Assembly: GCA_019187195.1 (NCBI GenBank)
Contig: JABAQT010000020.1
Location: 130,351 to 176,411, forward strand
Length of the DNA: 46,061 nt
Direction: 5' to 3'
Source of the DNA: Bryobacteraceae bacterium
Lineage (GTDB): Bacteria > Acidobacteriota > Terriglobia > Bryobacterales > Bryobacteraceae
Below the pieces are notes generated by a model, which was not told the origin of the DNA, did not search any database, and saw only the letters and a list, made by a program, of their open reading frames with translations. Below are positions 17,141-25,988 of this stretch, piece by piece; position 1 is the stretch's first letter; every line of letters starts with the position of its first letter. A program made the position numbers and the translations under genes.

Positions 17141-18213
17141 CGCCACGCTTGCTCGCCTTCTGTCTCTTCTCCACCGTCCTCGCCGCGCAGGAGGCCGATT
17201 CGGGCTTCGAGTTGCGCGCCACTCTCAGCGGGTCTGTGTTCTCCTCGCAACTCCTCGAGGAGGCGCCTCGCGGCGGCGGCCCGGTCTCGGCCGGCTTTCG
17301 CTCCCTGCTCTATCCCACCTGGAAGCTGAACAGGAATTGGACCTTCTCCGGAGCCATCCAGGTCCGCTCGAGGCCGTACTTCAATGAAGAGTACTCAACC
17401 CAGGGCTACGGCGTGAAGAGCGACGTACTGCAAGCCCATCTGAGCTACTCCCGGTTTTGGAAAGACCGCTCACTCGTCTTCCGCATGGGCCAGCTCTCCT
17501 CCGCCTTCGGCTCCTTTCTGCTGCGCTATGACGATGCCCTCAATCCGCTCATCGACATGCCGCCGGCCTACGGCTACTACTACAAGCCTGTCACCACGCT
17601 TGGATTGCCGGGCGCGCAGTTGGACGTGACTCTCGGTAAACTCGATGCCCGCGCGCAGTTCACGGCCTCCTCACCGGCCAACCGGCGCGGTTTGTTCGAC
17701 GACTCCCAGTTTGGAAGCTGGGCGGGGGGCGCAGGGTACACCTTGCGGCAGGGGCTGCGGGTCGGGATCTCCGCCTATCGCGGCCCCTACCTGCATGAGA
17801 ATTACCGCTTCTATCGCCCCGGCGAAGCCGATCCGCGCCGGTTGCCGGCCTCCGGAGTCGGCATCGACGCGCAATGGGGCCACGGCCATTGGAATTTCAA
17901 CGGAGAATGGCAGCGCTTTCAGATGGACTACCGCGCCATCCCCACATTGCATCAGCACACCGGCTATGTCGAAGCGCGCAGGGTGCTCCATCCGCGCTGG
18001 TATGTCGCCGTCCGAACCTCGTATCTCCGGTCGAGCGCCTTCTCCGGACGAGAAATTGTCGAGGCCGCCGCCGGCTACCGCCCGAACCCCTACCAACTCC
18101 TCAAAGCCGGCTATACCATCCAGAAAGGGCCGGCGATTCGCGGCGCACGCGCCAACGCCTTTACGCTACAACTGGTGACTTCCTTCACGCCTCTGTCCTG
18201 GGCGGGGCGCTAG
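17137..18213 (+). CDS. Outer-membrane beta-barrel (porin-like) protein
   Basis: This 358-residue protein has a signal peptide (MTPRLLAFCLFSTVLAAQ) and then many short alternating hydrophobic/aromatic strands separated by charged turns, as in porin-type barrels. I recognise no named family. ATG overlaps the HD-GYP stop (ATGA), so it is the third gene of the cupredoxin operon. Its stop lies in CTAG, where the stop codon of the convergent gene (18210-19022) overlaps it on the other strand. Possible roles are substrate entry or a barrel scaffold for an electron-transfer partner of the cupredoxin. Evidence for either is only positional. Confidence 0.65.
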   Translation: MTPRLLAFCLFSTVLAAQEADSGFELRATLSGSVFSSQLLEEAPRGGGPVSAGFRSLLYPTWKLNRNWTFSGAIQVRSRPYFNEEYSTQGYGVKSDVLQAHLSYSRFWKDRSLVFRMGQLSSAFGSFLLRYDDALNPLIDMPPAYGYYYKPVTTLGLPGAQLDVTLGKLDARAQFTASSPANRRGLFDDSQFGSWAGGAGYTLRQGLRVGISAYRGPYLHENYRFYRPGEADPRRLPASGVGIDAQWGHGHWNFNGEWQRFQMDYRAIPTLHQHTGYVEARRVLHPRWYVAVRTSYLRSSAFSGREIVEAAAGYRPNPYQLLKAGYTIQKGPAIRGARANAFTLQLVTSFTPLSWAGR

Positions 18214-19022
18214 GCGGACTTCTTCTCTACTTTGCGCGGCGGAACCCGCTTCAATACCACCTTCCAGTCTTCCGCCCGGACACCGGTATGCTTCTCCATC
18301 GCCTTCTGCCAGGGAACGGCATGCCACGCCTGGCGTGTGTGCACAGGGCCGATCAGGTTGTCAGCCAGATGGTCGCCGTGGCCTTTATAGGTCAGCTCGC
18401 CCATGCCGGTCATCGCCGTCTGCATCCGGAAGTAACGGTTCAGGTTCGTGAACTCCCGCCCTTCGTGGGGCATCGAGAACAAGTGCGCCACATCATCGAT
18501 CAGCATCAGCCGCGCCTCGGAATCCGGATCGCTGCCGCGGCCCACATCCGCCAGCCACCCCGTGAATCCCGGCCCGCCGGCGAACATCCGGTTTACGCGG
18601 TAATCCGCCACGCGGATGACGTTGAAGATCACATGCGCCCCACCCGGGTGCGGCGTCATTTCGATATCCAGGTGACAGCGGATGTTCGGCCGCAGGTGGG
18701 CTTCGTCCAGTTTGTCGTAATCATCGGGCGTGATGAGCCAGAACTTCCAGCCCCAGAAATCCTCGATTACGCTCTTGTACTCACGTTGCCATGCCTCCCA
18801 TAGCATGCGGTCCCAGGCTTCGACGCCGAAGCGGTCGTCCTCTTCCTGGTAGTAGCCGGTGCAGGGCCCGTTCTTCATCTCGACGGTCCGCATGTGCACT
18901 TTTATCCGCAGCGTGGCGCACAGATTCCCGCCGTCGTTGCGATCCTTCGCCCACAGGCTCGAATCATAATGCTCGGAGTCGATGAACTGCCGAACCACGC
19001 GCTGGTTGTCAAATTCCGGCAT
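18210..19022 (-). CDS. Hypothetical protein, 270 residues
   Basis: I do not recognise this protein. It is soluble (no leader or membrane segment), acidic and rich in His, Trp, Asp and Met. Dense blocks include EDDRFGVEAWDRMLWEAWQR, HLDIEMTPHPGGAHVIFN, DDVAHLFSMPHEGREF and GHGDHLADNLIGPVHTRQAW. The clustered His/Asp/Glu residues could bind a metal. The C-terminus is basic (RKVEKKSA). ATG 19022 follows GGAGAG on the minus strand at suitable spacing; the open frame runs on upstream through scpA but that extension is a shadow. It is transcribed divergently from scpA and convergently with the barrel gene, with overlapping stops in CTAG. Being alone and flanked by short gaps, it may be lineage-specific. 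Confidence 0.7.
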   Translation of the reverse strand: MPEFDNQRVVRQFIDSEHYDSSLWAKDRNDGGNLCATLRIKVHMRTVEMKNGPCTGYYQEEDDRFGVEAWDRMLWEAWQREYKSVIEDFWGWKFWLITPDDYDKLDEAHLRPNIRCHLDIEMTPHPGGAHVIFNVIRVADYRVNRMFAGGPGFTGWLADVGRGSDPDSEARLMLIDDVAHLFSMPHEGREFTNLNRYFRMQTAMTGMGELTYKGHGDHLADNLIGPVHTRQAWHAVPWQKAMEKHTGVRAEDWKVVLKRVPPRKVEKKSA

Positions 19023-19116
19023 AGTCTCTCCAATTAATATATGCGCAAAATCCCGCGCCCAGTCCATCACCCGGAGGGCGCAGCGAGCGCCATGCCGCGT
19101 GCTATGGTGGATAGAA

Positions 19117-19905
19117 GTGTCTTCGCCGCCTTTGAACTTTCGACTCCAGCAATATGAAGGGCCGCTCGACCTGTTGTTAGACCTGATCCGCAAACAGCAG
19201 ATCAACATCCATGACATCCCGATCGCCAGGATCACCCAGCAATACCTGGAGTACATGGAGCAGGCGGCCGCGCTCGACATCGAGATGGGAGCCGAGTTCA
19301 TTTTCATGGCGGCGACTCTCATCCATATCAAAAGCAAGACGTTGCTGCCGAGGGATCCGGAGCTCGAGAAGATCTCCCCCGAAGAGGATCCGCGCAAGGA
19401 TCTGGTGGAACGCCTGCTCGAACATGAGCGGTTCAAGAACGCCGCCGAGATGCTGCAACAGAAGCGGATCATCGAGGAAGCGGTCTGGTCGAACCCTCAA
19501 ATCAGCCAGTTTCAACAGGCTGACGAGGACCCGGGTCTCGATGTGACCCTTTTCGATCTGGTGAAGGTCTTCCAGGAAGTGCTGGAGCGGGCGAAGAACC
19601 GGCCTGTCTATCAGATTGAAAAGGAAGATGTCACGGTGCCGGACATGATCCAGTACATGAAGACGATGCTCGACGGCAAGCCCAAGGGGCACCGCCTATC
19701 GACGCGGCAACTGTTCGAGTCGCAGCGCAGCCGTCGAGCCATCATCTGCCTGTTCCTGGCCCTTCTGGAACTGGTGAAGCGCCAGTCGATCACGTTGCAG
19801 CAGAGTGAGCTGTACGGCGACATCGACATTTCCAAGGAGCGGCCCGTCGAGGACGCTTTCGTCCGGCCCGAGTCGCTCGATAAACTCCAGGAAGAATACA
19901 AGTAG
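19117..19905 (+). CDS. scpA: Segregation and condensation protein A (kleisin)
   Basis: This protein of about 262 residues is the kleisin subunit that bridges SMC heads in the chromosome-condensing SMC-ScpAB complex. The N-terminal SMC-neck-binding block is classic: FRLQQYEGPLDLLLDLI, followed by IDIHDI-like NIHDIPIARITQQYLEYM. The C-terminal winged helix (SRRAIICLFLALLELVKRQS) binds the SMC cap. No ATG fits the homologous start. GTG 19117 is chosen because homologues begin just before 'NFRL'; GTG 19099 and TTG 19132 are alternatives, and no strong Shine-Dalgarno decides. scpB follows after 20 bp, the usual arrangement. The divergent gap to 19022 must hold its promoter. Confidence 0.92.
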   Translation: MSSPPLNFRLQQYEGPLDLLLDLIRKQQINIHDIPIARITQQYLEYMEQAAALDIEMGAEFIFMAATLIHIKSKTLLPRDPELEKISPEEDPRKDLVERLLEHERFKNAAEMLQQKRIIEEAVWSNPQISQFQQADEDPGLDVTLFDLVKVFQEVLERAKNRPVYQIEKEDVTVPDMIQYMKTMLDGKPKGHRLSTRQLFESQRSRRAIICLFLALLELVKRQSITLQQSELYGDIDISKERPVEDAFVRPESLDKLQEEYK

Positions 19906-19925
19906 GAAGTTCGACACAAGTAGTG

Positions 19926-20720
19926 ATGAATTCGAGTGAATTGCCAAAGCAAGAAGAGCCGGTGGAAACACCCCCGGAGACGCATCCTGCCGGCGATAGT
20001 CCCGAAGCCGCTCCCGCGGCTGATGCCGCCCAATTCATCGAAGCCGGCCCGGAGGGGCAGCCTTCCGCGGAGGGCATGGAGGACGCGGAACTGCTGGCGG
20101 TTGTGGAGGCAGCGATCTATGTAACCGAAGAGCCGCTGACTTTGGAGCAGATCGCGGCCGCTCTCGATCAGCCCAGGGAGCGCATTGCGGCCGCTCTCGA
20201 TCAACTGATCGCCGGCCATGCGCGTCCCGAGCGAGGGATCAGTATTCGTGAGGTGGCGGGCGGCTACAAGATGGGCACGAAGCCGGAGCATCACGACGCC
20301 GTTCGCGCCTTTGTCAAGCGGCTGAAGCCGCCGCTGAAGTTGTCGATGGCGGCTCTCGAGACTCTGGCCGTCATCGCGTACAAGCAGCCCATCACGTCGC
20401 CGGAGATCATGGAAATCCGCGGCGTACAGGGAGCGAGCGTGCTGAAGACGCTGCTCGACCGGAAGCTGATTGTCCCCGCGGGGCGCAAGCAGGTGGTAGG
20501 CAAGCCGGTACTCTACAAGACGACCAAGGACTTCCTGCTTCAATTCGGGTTGAAGGACCTCGCGGAGTTGCCGACGCTCAAGGAGTTCGAGGAACTGCGG
20601 CGCCTGGCGTTCAGCGATGTGGAAGAGACTCCGTCCCAGCCATCCGCGGCGGCTGTTCCGCCGGAGGAGCCACCGGCTGAACCTCCCGCCGAAGCGCCTG
20701 CTCCGGCTGAAGCGGAATAA
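19926..20720 (+). CDS. scpB: Segregation and condensation protein B
   Basis: This 264-residue partner of ScpA consists of two winged-helix domains (about 55-225; AIYVTEEPLTLEQIAAAL, then LKLSMAALETLAVIAYKQP and the signature RGVQGASVLKTLLDR). It dimerises and caps the kleisin in the SMC complex. Unlike typical ScpB it has acidic, Pro/Ala/Glu-rich extensions at both ends: residues 1-50 and a tail from about 235 with repeated PPEEPPAEPPAEAPAPAE-like sequence. These are probably disordered. ATG 19926 directly follows a GTG at 19923. Its stop abuts the start of the pseudouridine synthase gene, so the two are coupled. Confidence 0.92.
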   Translation: MNSSELPKQEEPVETPPETHPAGDSPEAAPAADAAQFIEAGPEGQPSAEGMEDAELLAVVEAAIYVTEEPLTLEQIAAALDQPRERIAAALDQLIAGHARPERGISIREVAGGYKMGTKPEHHDAVRAFVKRLKPPLKLSMAALETLAVIAYKQPITSPEIMEIRGVQGASVLKTLLDRKLIVPAGRKQVVGKPVLYKTTKDFLLQFGLKDLAELPTLKEFEELRRLAFSDVEETPSQPSAAAVPPEEPPAEPPAEAPAPAEAE

Positions 20721-21467
20721 ATGGCACTCGAACGCATCCAGAAACTTCTGTCCGCCGCCGGAGTGACCAGCCGGCGTAAGGCAGAGGAGTTGATTCTGCA
20801 GGGCCTGGTTACGGTGAACGGACAGGTGGTGACCGAGTTGGGGTCGAAAGCGGACCTGGACGTGGATCACATCAAGGTGAAAGGGAAGCTGGTACACCCG
20901 GCCCGCCATCACGTATATCTCATGCTCCACAAACCCAAGGGATGCGTGACAACGCTCACCGATCCCGAGGGCCGCAAGACTGTGATGGACCTGATCCATG
21001 GAGTGAAAGAGCGAGTCTATCCGGTGGGCCGCCTCGACTACGATAGTGAAGGTTTGTTGCTGCTTACCAATGATGGCGGCTTCGCGAACCTGATTACCCA
21101 CGCCAAGAGCCAGGTGCAAAAGGTTTACGTGGTGAAGGTGAAGGGCATGTTGACTCCGGAACAGGAGAACACGTTCCGCGCGGGCGTGCCCGTTCATGGC
21201 CATCCCACGGCGCCGGCGGAGATCCGCCTGCTTCAGCGCGGGCAGAATCCATGGTACGAAGTGAAGCTGATGGAAGGACGGCAGAACCAGATCAAACTCA
21301 TGTTCCGCCACTTCGGATTGCTGGTGGAGAAGTTGAAGAGGGTCAAGATCGGCTTTCTCGAATTGGGCTCACTCCGTCCGGGCAAGTTCCGCCATCTCGA
21401 GCCCGAAGAAGTGGAGCGTTTCCGGAGAAAGCTCAAAGCCCGGCCGCGCCAGAACAATATGGAGTGA
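20721..21467 (+). CDS. rluB: 16S/23S rRNA pseudouridine synthase, RsuA/RluB family
   Basis: This 248-residue enzyme has an N-terminal S4 RNA-binding domain (1-60; ERIQKLLSAAGVTSRRKAEE) and a pseudouridine synthase domain with the family motif GRLDYDSEGLLLLTND, whose Asp106 is the catalytic nucleophile. It isomerises uridine in ribosomal RNA in the cytoplasm. Gene order scpA-scpB-rluB is conserved in many bacteria and supports RluB (23S U2605 in E. coli numbering) over RsuA or RluE, although the family is hard to separate by eye. ATG immediately follows the scpB stop codon without a gap. Confidence 0.88.
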   Translation: MALERIQKLLSAAGVTSRRKAEELILQGLVTVNGQVVTELGSKADLDVDHIKVKGKLVHPARHHVYLMLHKPKGCVTTLTDPEGRKTVMDLIHGVKERVYPVGRLDYDSEGLLLLTNDGGFANLITHAKSQVQKVYVVKVKGMLTPEQENTFRAGVPVHGHPTAPAEIRLLQRGQNPWYEVKLMEGRQNQIKLMFRHFGLLVEKLKRVKIGFLELGSLRPGKFRHLEPEEVERFRRKLKARPRQNNME

Positions 21468-21474
21468 AGTTTCA

Positions 21475-21870
21475 GTGACTATCAGTGAACTGCTGCAAGA
21501 GAGCCGGACGATTGCCGTGGTGGGCCTTTCGGGAAATCGCCTCCGCCCGAGCCACGGCGTGGCGGAGTACATGATGGAACAGGGGTTCCGCATCATTCCG
21601 GTAAATCCGAACGAAACCGAGATTCTGGGCGAACGCAGCTACGCCTCGCTCGAGGAGATCCCGGAGAGAGTGGACATCGTGAACATCTTCCGGCGGCCGG
21701 AGTTTGTTCCGGCGCTGGTGGAATCCGCCATACGCATCGGAGCCAAGTGCGTCTGGATGCAGGAAGGCGTGGTTCACGAAGCCGCGGCCGAAAGGGCGAG
21801 AGCGGCGGGGCTGCTGGTGGTGATGGACCGGTGCATCCTAAAGGAGCACCGGCGGCTGGCCATGAGGTAG
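21475..21870 (+). CDS. CoA-binding domain protein (YccU-like)
   Basis: This 131-residue single Rossmann-fold protein is of the YccU/CoA-binding family. It has the nucleotide-loop TIAVVGLSGNRLRPSHGVA, the middle block IIPVNPNETEILGE..YASLEEIP, and VWMQEGVVHEAA followed by VMDRCILKEHRRL at the C-terminus. The domain is shared with the alpha subunit of succinyl-CoA synthetase. Stand-alone members bind CoA and their physiological role is largely unknown. The start is a GTG 8 bp after the rluB stop, preceded by only a weak ribosome-binding site. Its stop lies 5 bp from the convergent receptor gene, leaving no room for a separate terminator. Confidence 0.85.
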   Translation: MTISELLQESRTIAVVGLSGNRLRPSHGVAEYMMEQGFRIIPVNPNETEILGERSYASLEEIPERVDIVNIFRRPEFVPALVESAIRIGAKCVWMQEGVVHEAAAERARAAGLLVVMDRCILKEHRRLAMR

Positions 21871-21875
21871 CCTGT

Positions 21876-24800
21876 TCAGAACTGAAGGCGCAGGGCGAAC
21901 TCCGTCTGCCGGCTGAGATTCGCTTGAGTGGAGATCCGTCCGAAGCTGGCGTTTCCAACCGTCGTATTCGGCCCGCCGAAGACGGGGTGATTCAGCAGGT
22001 TGTAGGAAGAAGCGCGGAACTCCAGTTTCACCTTCTCGACAATCTGGAACGCCTTGGTGAGAGTCAGGTTGACGTTGTTCATGCCGGGGGTGCGGACGGT
22101 GTGCAGTCTGGGCGCCAGATTGCCGATGGCGAAATCGGCCGGCCTTGCAAACGCAGCGGTATTGAAGTAGCGCCCCAACCGCTCGCTGTGGCCCCCCGAA
22201 ACGCCGGAGGTTGGATCACCCACGACATCCGGGCCACGGCGCGCCGCGCCGGGAACTCCAGTGCCGCCCTGCACGCCAAACGCGGTAGGGAAGCCGCCCT
22301 GGAAGGTTTGGAACGTGGATATCTGCCACTGTCCCACCAGCAGATCCAGGCCGCGGGGGGCATTGCCGAGGAAGCGCCTGTTGCGGCCCACGGGCAGATC
22401 CCACGCGCCGGCGATGGTGAGCCGCTGAGGCACGTCGAAATCGCTTACGGCGCGCTCCACTCTTCGGTTAAACGAATCCTGGGGCGAATTCAGGTCGCTG
22501 ATGTTCTTCGAAATGGTGTAGGAAATCAAACCGGTCAATCCCTGGGAGAGCCTCTTTTCGAGTTTCACCTGCATGGAGTGATACACGCTGTTTCCGTAGG
22601 CCGGGGTGATGCGGCTCACCGAGGTGTATTGCGGGTACGGCCGCAGCAACTGCTGCCGTTGGATGGTGCGCCCGCCGAGCGGGCCGGAGAGAATTCCAAA
22701 GAAGGGGTTTTCGACGGTCTGGGTGAGTTGCGAGCCCAAGGCGAGATACTGCGTGGGGATCTGATTGAGTGTTTCGCTGGGAGCAATCAAGCTGATGCCG
22801 CGCGATCCGACATAGCCCACTTCGAGCAGCGCCTGACCTGGAATCTCGCGCTGGAGGTTGACCTGCCAGTTGTGGAACTTCGGATAAATGTCGGCCGGCT
22901 CGACGAAGGAAACGGCTTGGCCCAACAGCGTGGAAAGGCCCTGCGAATTCCCGATGGGCGGCAGGAGGCCGTTTGGCAGCGGATTGCTAAAGCGGTCCTT
23001 CACAGTGATTCCGCCATCGGTGGAACTAACCCAGGGGGTGTCGTTGCTGTATCCGGTGGCCAGCACCGAGCCGACCACGGGGATATAACTCAGCGCATAG
23101 CCGCCGCGCAGCACGGTCTTCCTGTTGATGCTGAAGGCGAATCCGAGCCGTGGGGCAAAATTGTTCCGGTCCGGGTTGTACAGGCCGCGCGGAGCGCCGT
23201 TGACTCCGGCATAGAGCAAGCCGCCTTGGAGATTGAGGCCGGGGACTTTTAGCGGCGAGGCGGCTCCGTAGGCGAATCCGCGCGTGGTTCGATCGTAGCG
23301 TTCGGTACGCGGGGATTCGTACTCCCAGCGCAAACCGAGATTCAATGTCAGCCGCGAGGTCACGCGGAAATCGTCCTGGAAGTAAAGCGCCTCGTAGACA
23401 TTCTGGATCGACAGTCCGGTGTTGAACGGCACAGTGCCGCTGCCGAAGCCGACAAGGAAGGAGGCGAGGCCGAATCCACTCGACGGCAAGGCCGCGTTCG
23501 GGCCTCCGGTTTGATTTGGTCCGAAGGAGAACGTTCCCGACGGACTCAGGTTGCGGAAATAGTTACCCCGCATCAACCGCGCTTCTCCACCGAATTTGAA
23601 GAGATGCTTGTTGCGCTGCATGGTCATGCTCGGCTGTAGAGACCACGTATCGCCGGGGTCGAAAATATAAGGGCTTCCGGCCAGACCTTCGAAATCCGTC
23701 ACGGCGATGGTGGGGAAGGCGAAGCTCTGCACAAGCTTCGTGTAGGCGGTGGGGAAGCCGAGCGACGCGAGATCGAAACCATCGGACCATGGACGGTTGT
23801 TCTCGATGCCCCGCGCGTAGCCGAGCCGGACATCGAGCGTCGTCGAGGGGCTCAGGATGTGGGTATCGCTGATCGCCACGCCGAAATTCGGCCGCTTCAC
23901 ATTGTTTCGCCCGCCGGTGGCGATGCCTTCGAACTGGTAGGGGAAGACAAGCCGCCCCTCGCCCTTGTTCAGGCGCACGAATGCCTGATGATTCGAACTG
24001 AACTGATGATCAATTTTCACGACGGTGGCGTCGTAATCGCGAGGCCACTTGAAGGACTGGCTGAAATTCTGGACATAGGGACGGCGCGGGTCGGGGCCCA
24101 CCTGATTAGCCTCCGGCCAGTACTTCATGATGTTTCGCGCCACGGGGTCCTGAAGTTGCTGGGGCACGATATTGCCGGGGAAGGGATCGCGCGTCGCGGT
24201 TCCGTTGACCGTCCTCACGGAGAACGGATCGTAGATGGTTCCGGAGAACTCCGAAAAATCGCCGCCGCGCATTCTCGTGGTGGGCACGTTGAGGACGGGG
24301 CTGATTCCATTGCCTTCACGAGAGCCCTCGAAGTTGAAGAAGAAGAACGTCCGGTTGCGCCCGTCGTACAGCTTTCCGAGCCATACCGGTCCGCCGACGC
24401 TGAAGCCGTATGTGTTCGAGCCGTAGCGCGCCAGCCGCCTGCCGGCCGAATTATTGAAGAAGAGGTTGGAATCGAGGGCCGCGTTACGCAGGTATTCGTA
24501 GACCGAGCCATGGGGGCTGTTCGTGCCGCTGCGAATGACGATGTTCATGATGCTGCCGCCCGAACGGCCGTATTCGGCGGGCAGCGTTCCGGTTTGCAAC
24601 TTGAACTCGGCGACGGCATCCACTTGCGGGACCCACTGAGAGATGTTGACTCCGCGATTGACATTGACCGTGTTCGACACTCCGTCCACGGATACGTCGC
24701 CCGAGGCGACGGGGGAACCGTTCGAGGAGTAGGAAACGTTGGTGATCGTGTCGTTGGGCCGCGTGTCTTCGCCATAGCGGTTGTTGACCACTCCCGCCGC

Positions 24801-25274
24801 CAGCGTAAACATGAACAGACTGCTGTGTCCCTTGAGGGGCAGCGTATCCACAACTTTACGGTTGAGGACCGAACCGAGCGAACTCGATTCGGATTGCACG
24901 GCGGCCACCTCTCCGGCGACAGTTACGGTTTCGGTGGCCTGGCCAAGCGCCAACTCGATATCGAGTTTCGAATTGTCGCCCAGGCTGAGAGTGATGCCTT
25001 CGCGCTGGTCCGTCTTGAACCCCGTTGCCTTCGTGGCCAAGACATACTTGCCCGGAGGGAGAAATTGAAAGATGTAGTGGCCGGCGGAATCGGCGGAAGC
25101 GGCGCGCTCGACGCCGGTATCCACGTTCTTGAGGCTCAACGAAGCTCCGGCTATGGTGGCGCCGGTCGGGTCCGTGACAGTGCCCTGCAGCGTGGCGCGA
25201 AATTCCTGAGCCATCAACTGGGAAGCCAACAGTACAAGAAGCGTGACAAATGATCCCATATGCATGGGGGCCAT
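21876..25274 (-). CDS. TonB-dependent receptor, Oar-like, with carboxypeptidase-regulatory domain (second copy)
   Basis: This protein of up to 1132 residues has the same architecture as the receptor at 70-3291: a signal peptide (GSFVTLLVLLASQLMAQ), a carboxypeptidase-regulatory-like domain (about 24-105; ATLQGTVTDPTGATIAGASL), a plug (VDAVAEFKLQTGTLPAEYGR) and a long barrel ending in ALRLQF. Three in-frame ATGs (25274, 25265, 25259) precede the leader and none has a clear Shine-Dalgarno. Sequence identity to the first receptor is moderate and confined to family motifs, so they are paralogues for different ligands. It lies 39 bp downstream of the racemase-like gene on the same strand and may share its transcript. 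No exported hydrolases accompany it here. Confidence 0.88.
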   Translation of the reverse strand: MAPMHMGSFVTLLVLLASQLMAQEFRATLQGTVTDPTGATIAGASLSLKNVDTGVERAASADSAGHYIFQFLPPGKYVLATKATGFKTDQREGITLSLGDNSKLDIELALGQATETVTVAGEVAAVQSESSSLGSVLNRKVVDTLPLKGHSSLFMFTLAAGVVNNRYGEDTRPNDTITNVSYSSNGSPVASGDVSVDGVSNTVNVNRGVNISQWVPQVDAVAEFKLQTGTLPAEYGRSGGSIMNIVIRSGTNSPHGSVYEYLRNAALDSNLFFNNSAGRRLARYGSNTYGFSVGGPVWLGKLYDGRNRTFFFFNFEGSREGNGISPVLNVPTTRMRGGDFSEFSGTIYDPFSVRTVNGTATRDPFPGNIVPQQLQDPVARNIMKYWPEANQVGPDPRRPYVQNFSQSFKWPRDYDATVVKIDHQFSSNHQAFVRLNKGEGRLVFPYQFEGIATGGRNNVKRPNFGVAISDTHILSPSTTLDVRLGYARGIENNRPWSDGFDLASLGFPTAYTKLVQSFAFPTIAVTDFEGLAGSPYIFDPGDTWSLQPSMTMQRNKHLFKFGGEARLMRGNYFRNLSPSGTFSFGPNQTGGPNAALPSSGFGLASFLVGFGSGTVPFNTGLSIQNVYEALYFQDDFRVTSRLTLNLGLRWEYESPRTERYDRTTRGFAYGAASPLKVPGLNLQGGLLYAGVNGAPRGLYNPDRNNFAPRLGFAFSINRKTVLRGGYALSYIPVVGSVLATGYSNDTPWVSSTDGGITVKDRFSNPLPNGLLPPIGNSQGLSTLLGQAVSFVEPADIYPKFHNWQVNLQREIPGQALLEVGYVGSRGISLIAPSETLNQIPTQYLALGSQLTQTVENPFFGILSGPLGGRTIQRQQLLRPYPQYTSVSRITPAYGNSVYHSMQVKLEKRLSQGLTGLISYTISKNISDLNSPQDSFNRRVERAVSDFDVPQRLTIAGAWDLPVGRNRRFLGNAPRGLDLLVGQWQISTFQTFQGGFPTAFGVQGGTGVPGAARRGPDVVGDPTSGVSGGHSERLGRYFNTAAFARPADFAIGNLAPRLHTVRTPGMNNVNLTLTKAFQIVEKVKLEFRASSYNLLNHPVFGGPNTTVGNASFGRISTQANLSRQTEFALRLQF

Positions 25275-25313
25275 GATATACCAAAACCCGGCGGAGCGGG
25301 CGGAGCGGCAAGA

Positions 25314-25988
25314 TTACCGGCGAGTGGATGTTTGCGGGAGGAGCGCCGCGCGCGCGCTGCGAATCGCCAGTTGGGGGCTCGAGAGGATCGGCGGTCCTTC
25401 CTTCGCGAACCGCGCGGCTATGCGCGCCATGGATGCCTGGGCGAGCACGACCACATCGACTTTCGGGAGGAGTTCCGCCAGCGCGGAGGCGAGCATTTCG
25501 TCATGCTTTGAAACGTCACCCGCAATGAGGCATTCAAACGCGCCACCGGCGAGTTGGGGGACGATTTCAACGCCGCGCCCCGCGCGAGCGGCGGTTTCGC
25601 GCAACAGCGCCACGGTGGGGTCGAGGGTGGTTTTCAAAGTAGCCGCGACTCCGATACGCGGACCCGCTTCCACGGCGGCCTCAGCCATCGGCTCATCCAC
25701 TCGAAACACCGGGAAATCGAAGATCCGCCGGGCGAGAGGCACTCCTTCGCCGATCGATGAGCAGGTTACCATCACCGCATCCGCGCCGCCTTCGTGAGCG
25801 GATTCGATGTGTCCGAGCAGCCTTCGCAGGGTCAGCCTGTTCATGGAACCGGCGGCGATCGTATTGCGGATGAGGGACTCATCGAGCATATGGAAGACCT
25901 CAACGCCCGGCAGCAGCTCCTTCGCCAGCGCGGCGAACACAGGTATGAGCACGTGGCTCGTATGAAGAAAAGCAAGTCGAGTGGCCAT
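25314..25988 (-). CDS. Aspartate/glutamate racemase-family protein
   Basis: This protein of about 224 residues has the two-domain Asp/Glu/hydantoin racemase fold. The first catalytic-type cysteine is present (Cys76 in VMVTCSSIGEG). The second, expected in the C-terminal half after a beta strand, is replaced: the strand VDVVVLAQASM has Gln-Ala (184-185) where racemases have Gly-Cys. A two-base racemase mechanism is therefore unlikely. Single-Cys family members include arylmalonate decarboxylase and maleate isomerase-like enzymes. The start could be ATG 25988 (chosen, MATRLAFLH matches family starts) or ATG 26009. No leader peptide, so cytoplasmic. The downstream receptor gene on the same strand hints at uptake and processing of one compound, but this is inference. 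Confidence 0.78.
   Translation of the reverse strand: MATRLAFLHTSHVLIPVFAALAKELLPGVEVFHMLDESLIRNTIAAGSMNRLTLRRLLGHIESAHEGGADAVMVTCSSIGEGVPLARRIFDFPVFRVDEPMAEAAVEAGPRIGVAATLKTTLDPTVALLRETAARAGRGVEIVPQLAGGAFECLIAGDVSKHDEMLASALAELLPKVDVVVLAQASMARIAARFAKEGPPILSSPQLAIRSARAALLPQTSTRR

Noticed and set aside
19023..19472. Upstream extension of the hypothetical gene 18210-19022 to 19472
   Set aside because: The extension lies antisense to the scpA core; ATG 19022 has a proper GGAGAG ribosome-binding site.
21747..25253. Long plus-strand open frames opposite the second receptor
   Set aside because: The minus-strand receptor has signal peptide, regulatory domain, plug and barrel; the opposite frames show no motif.
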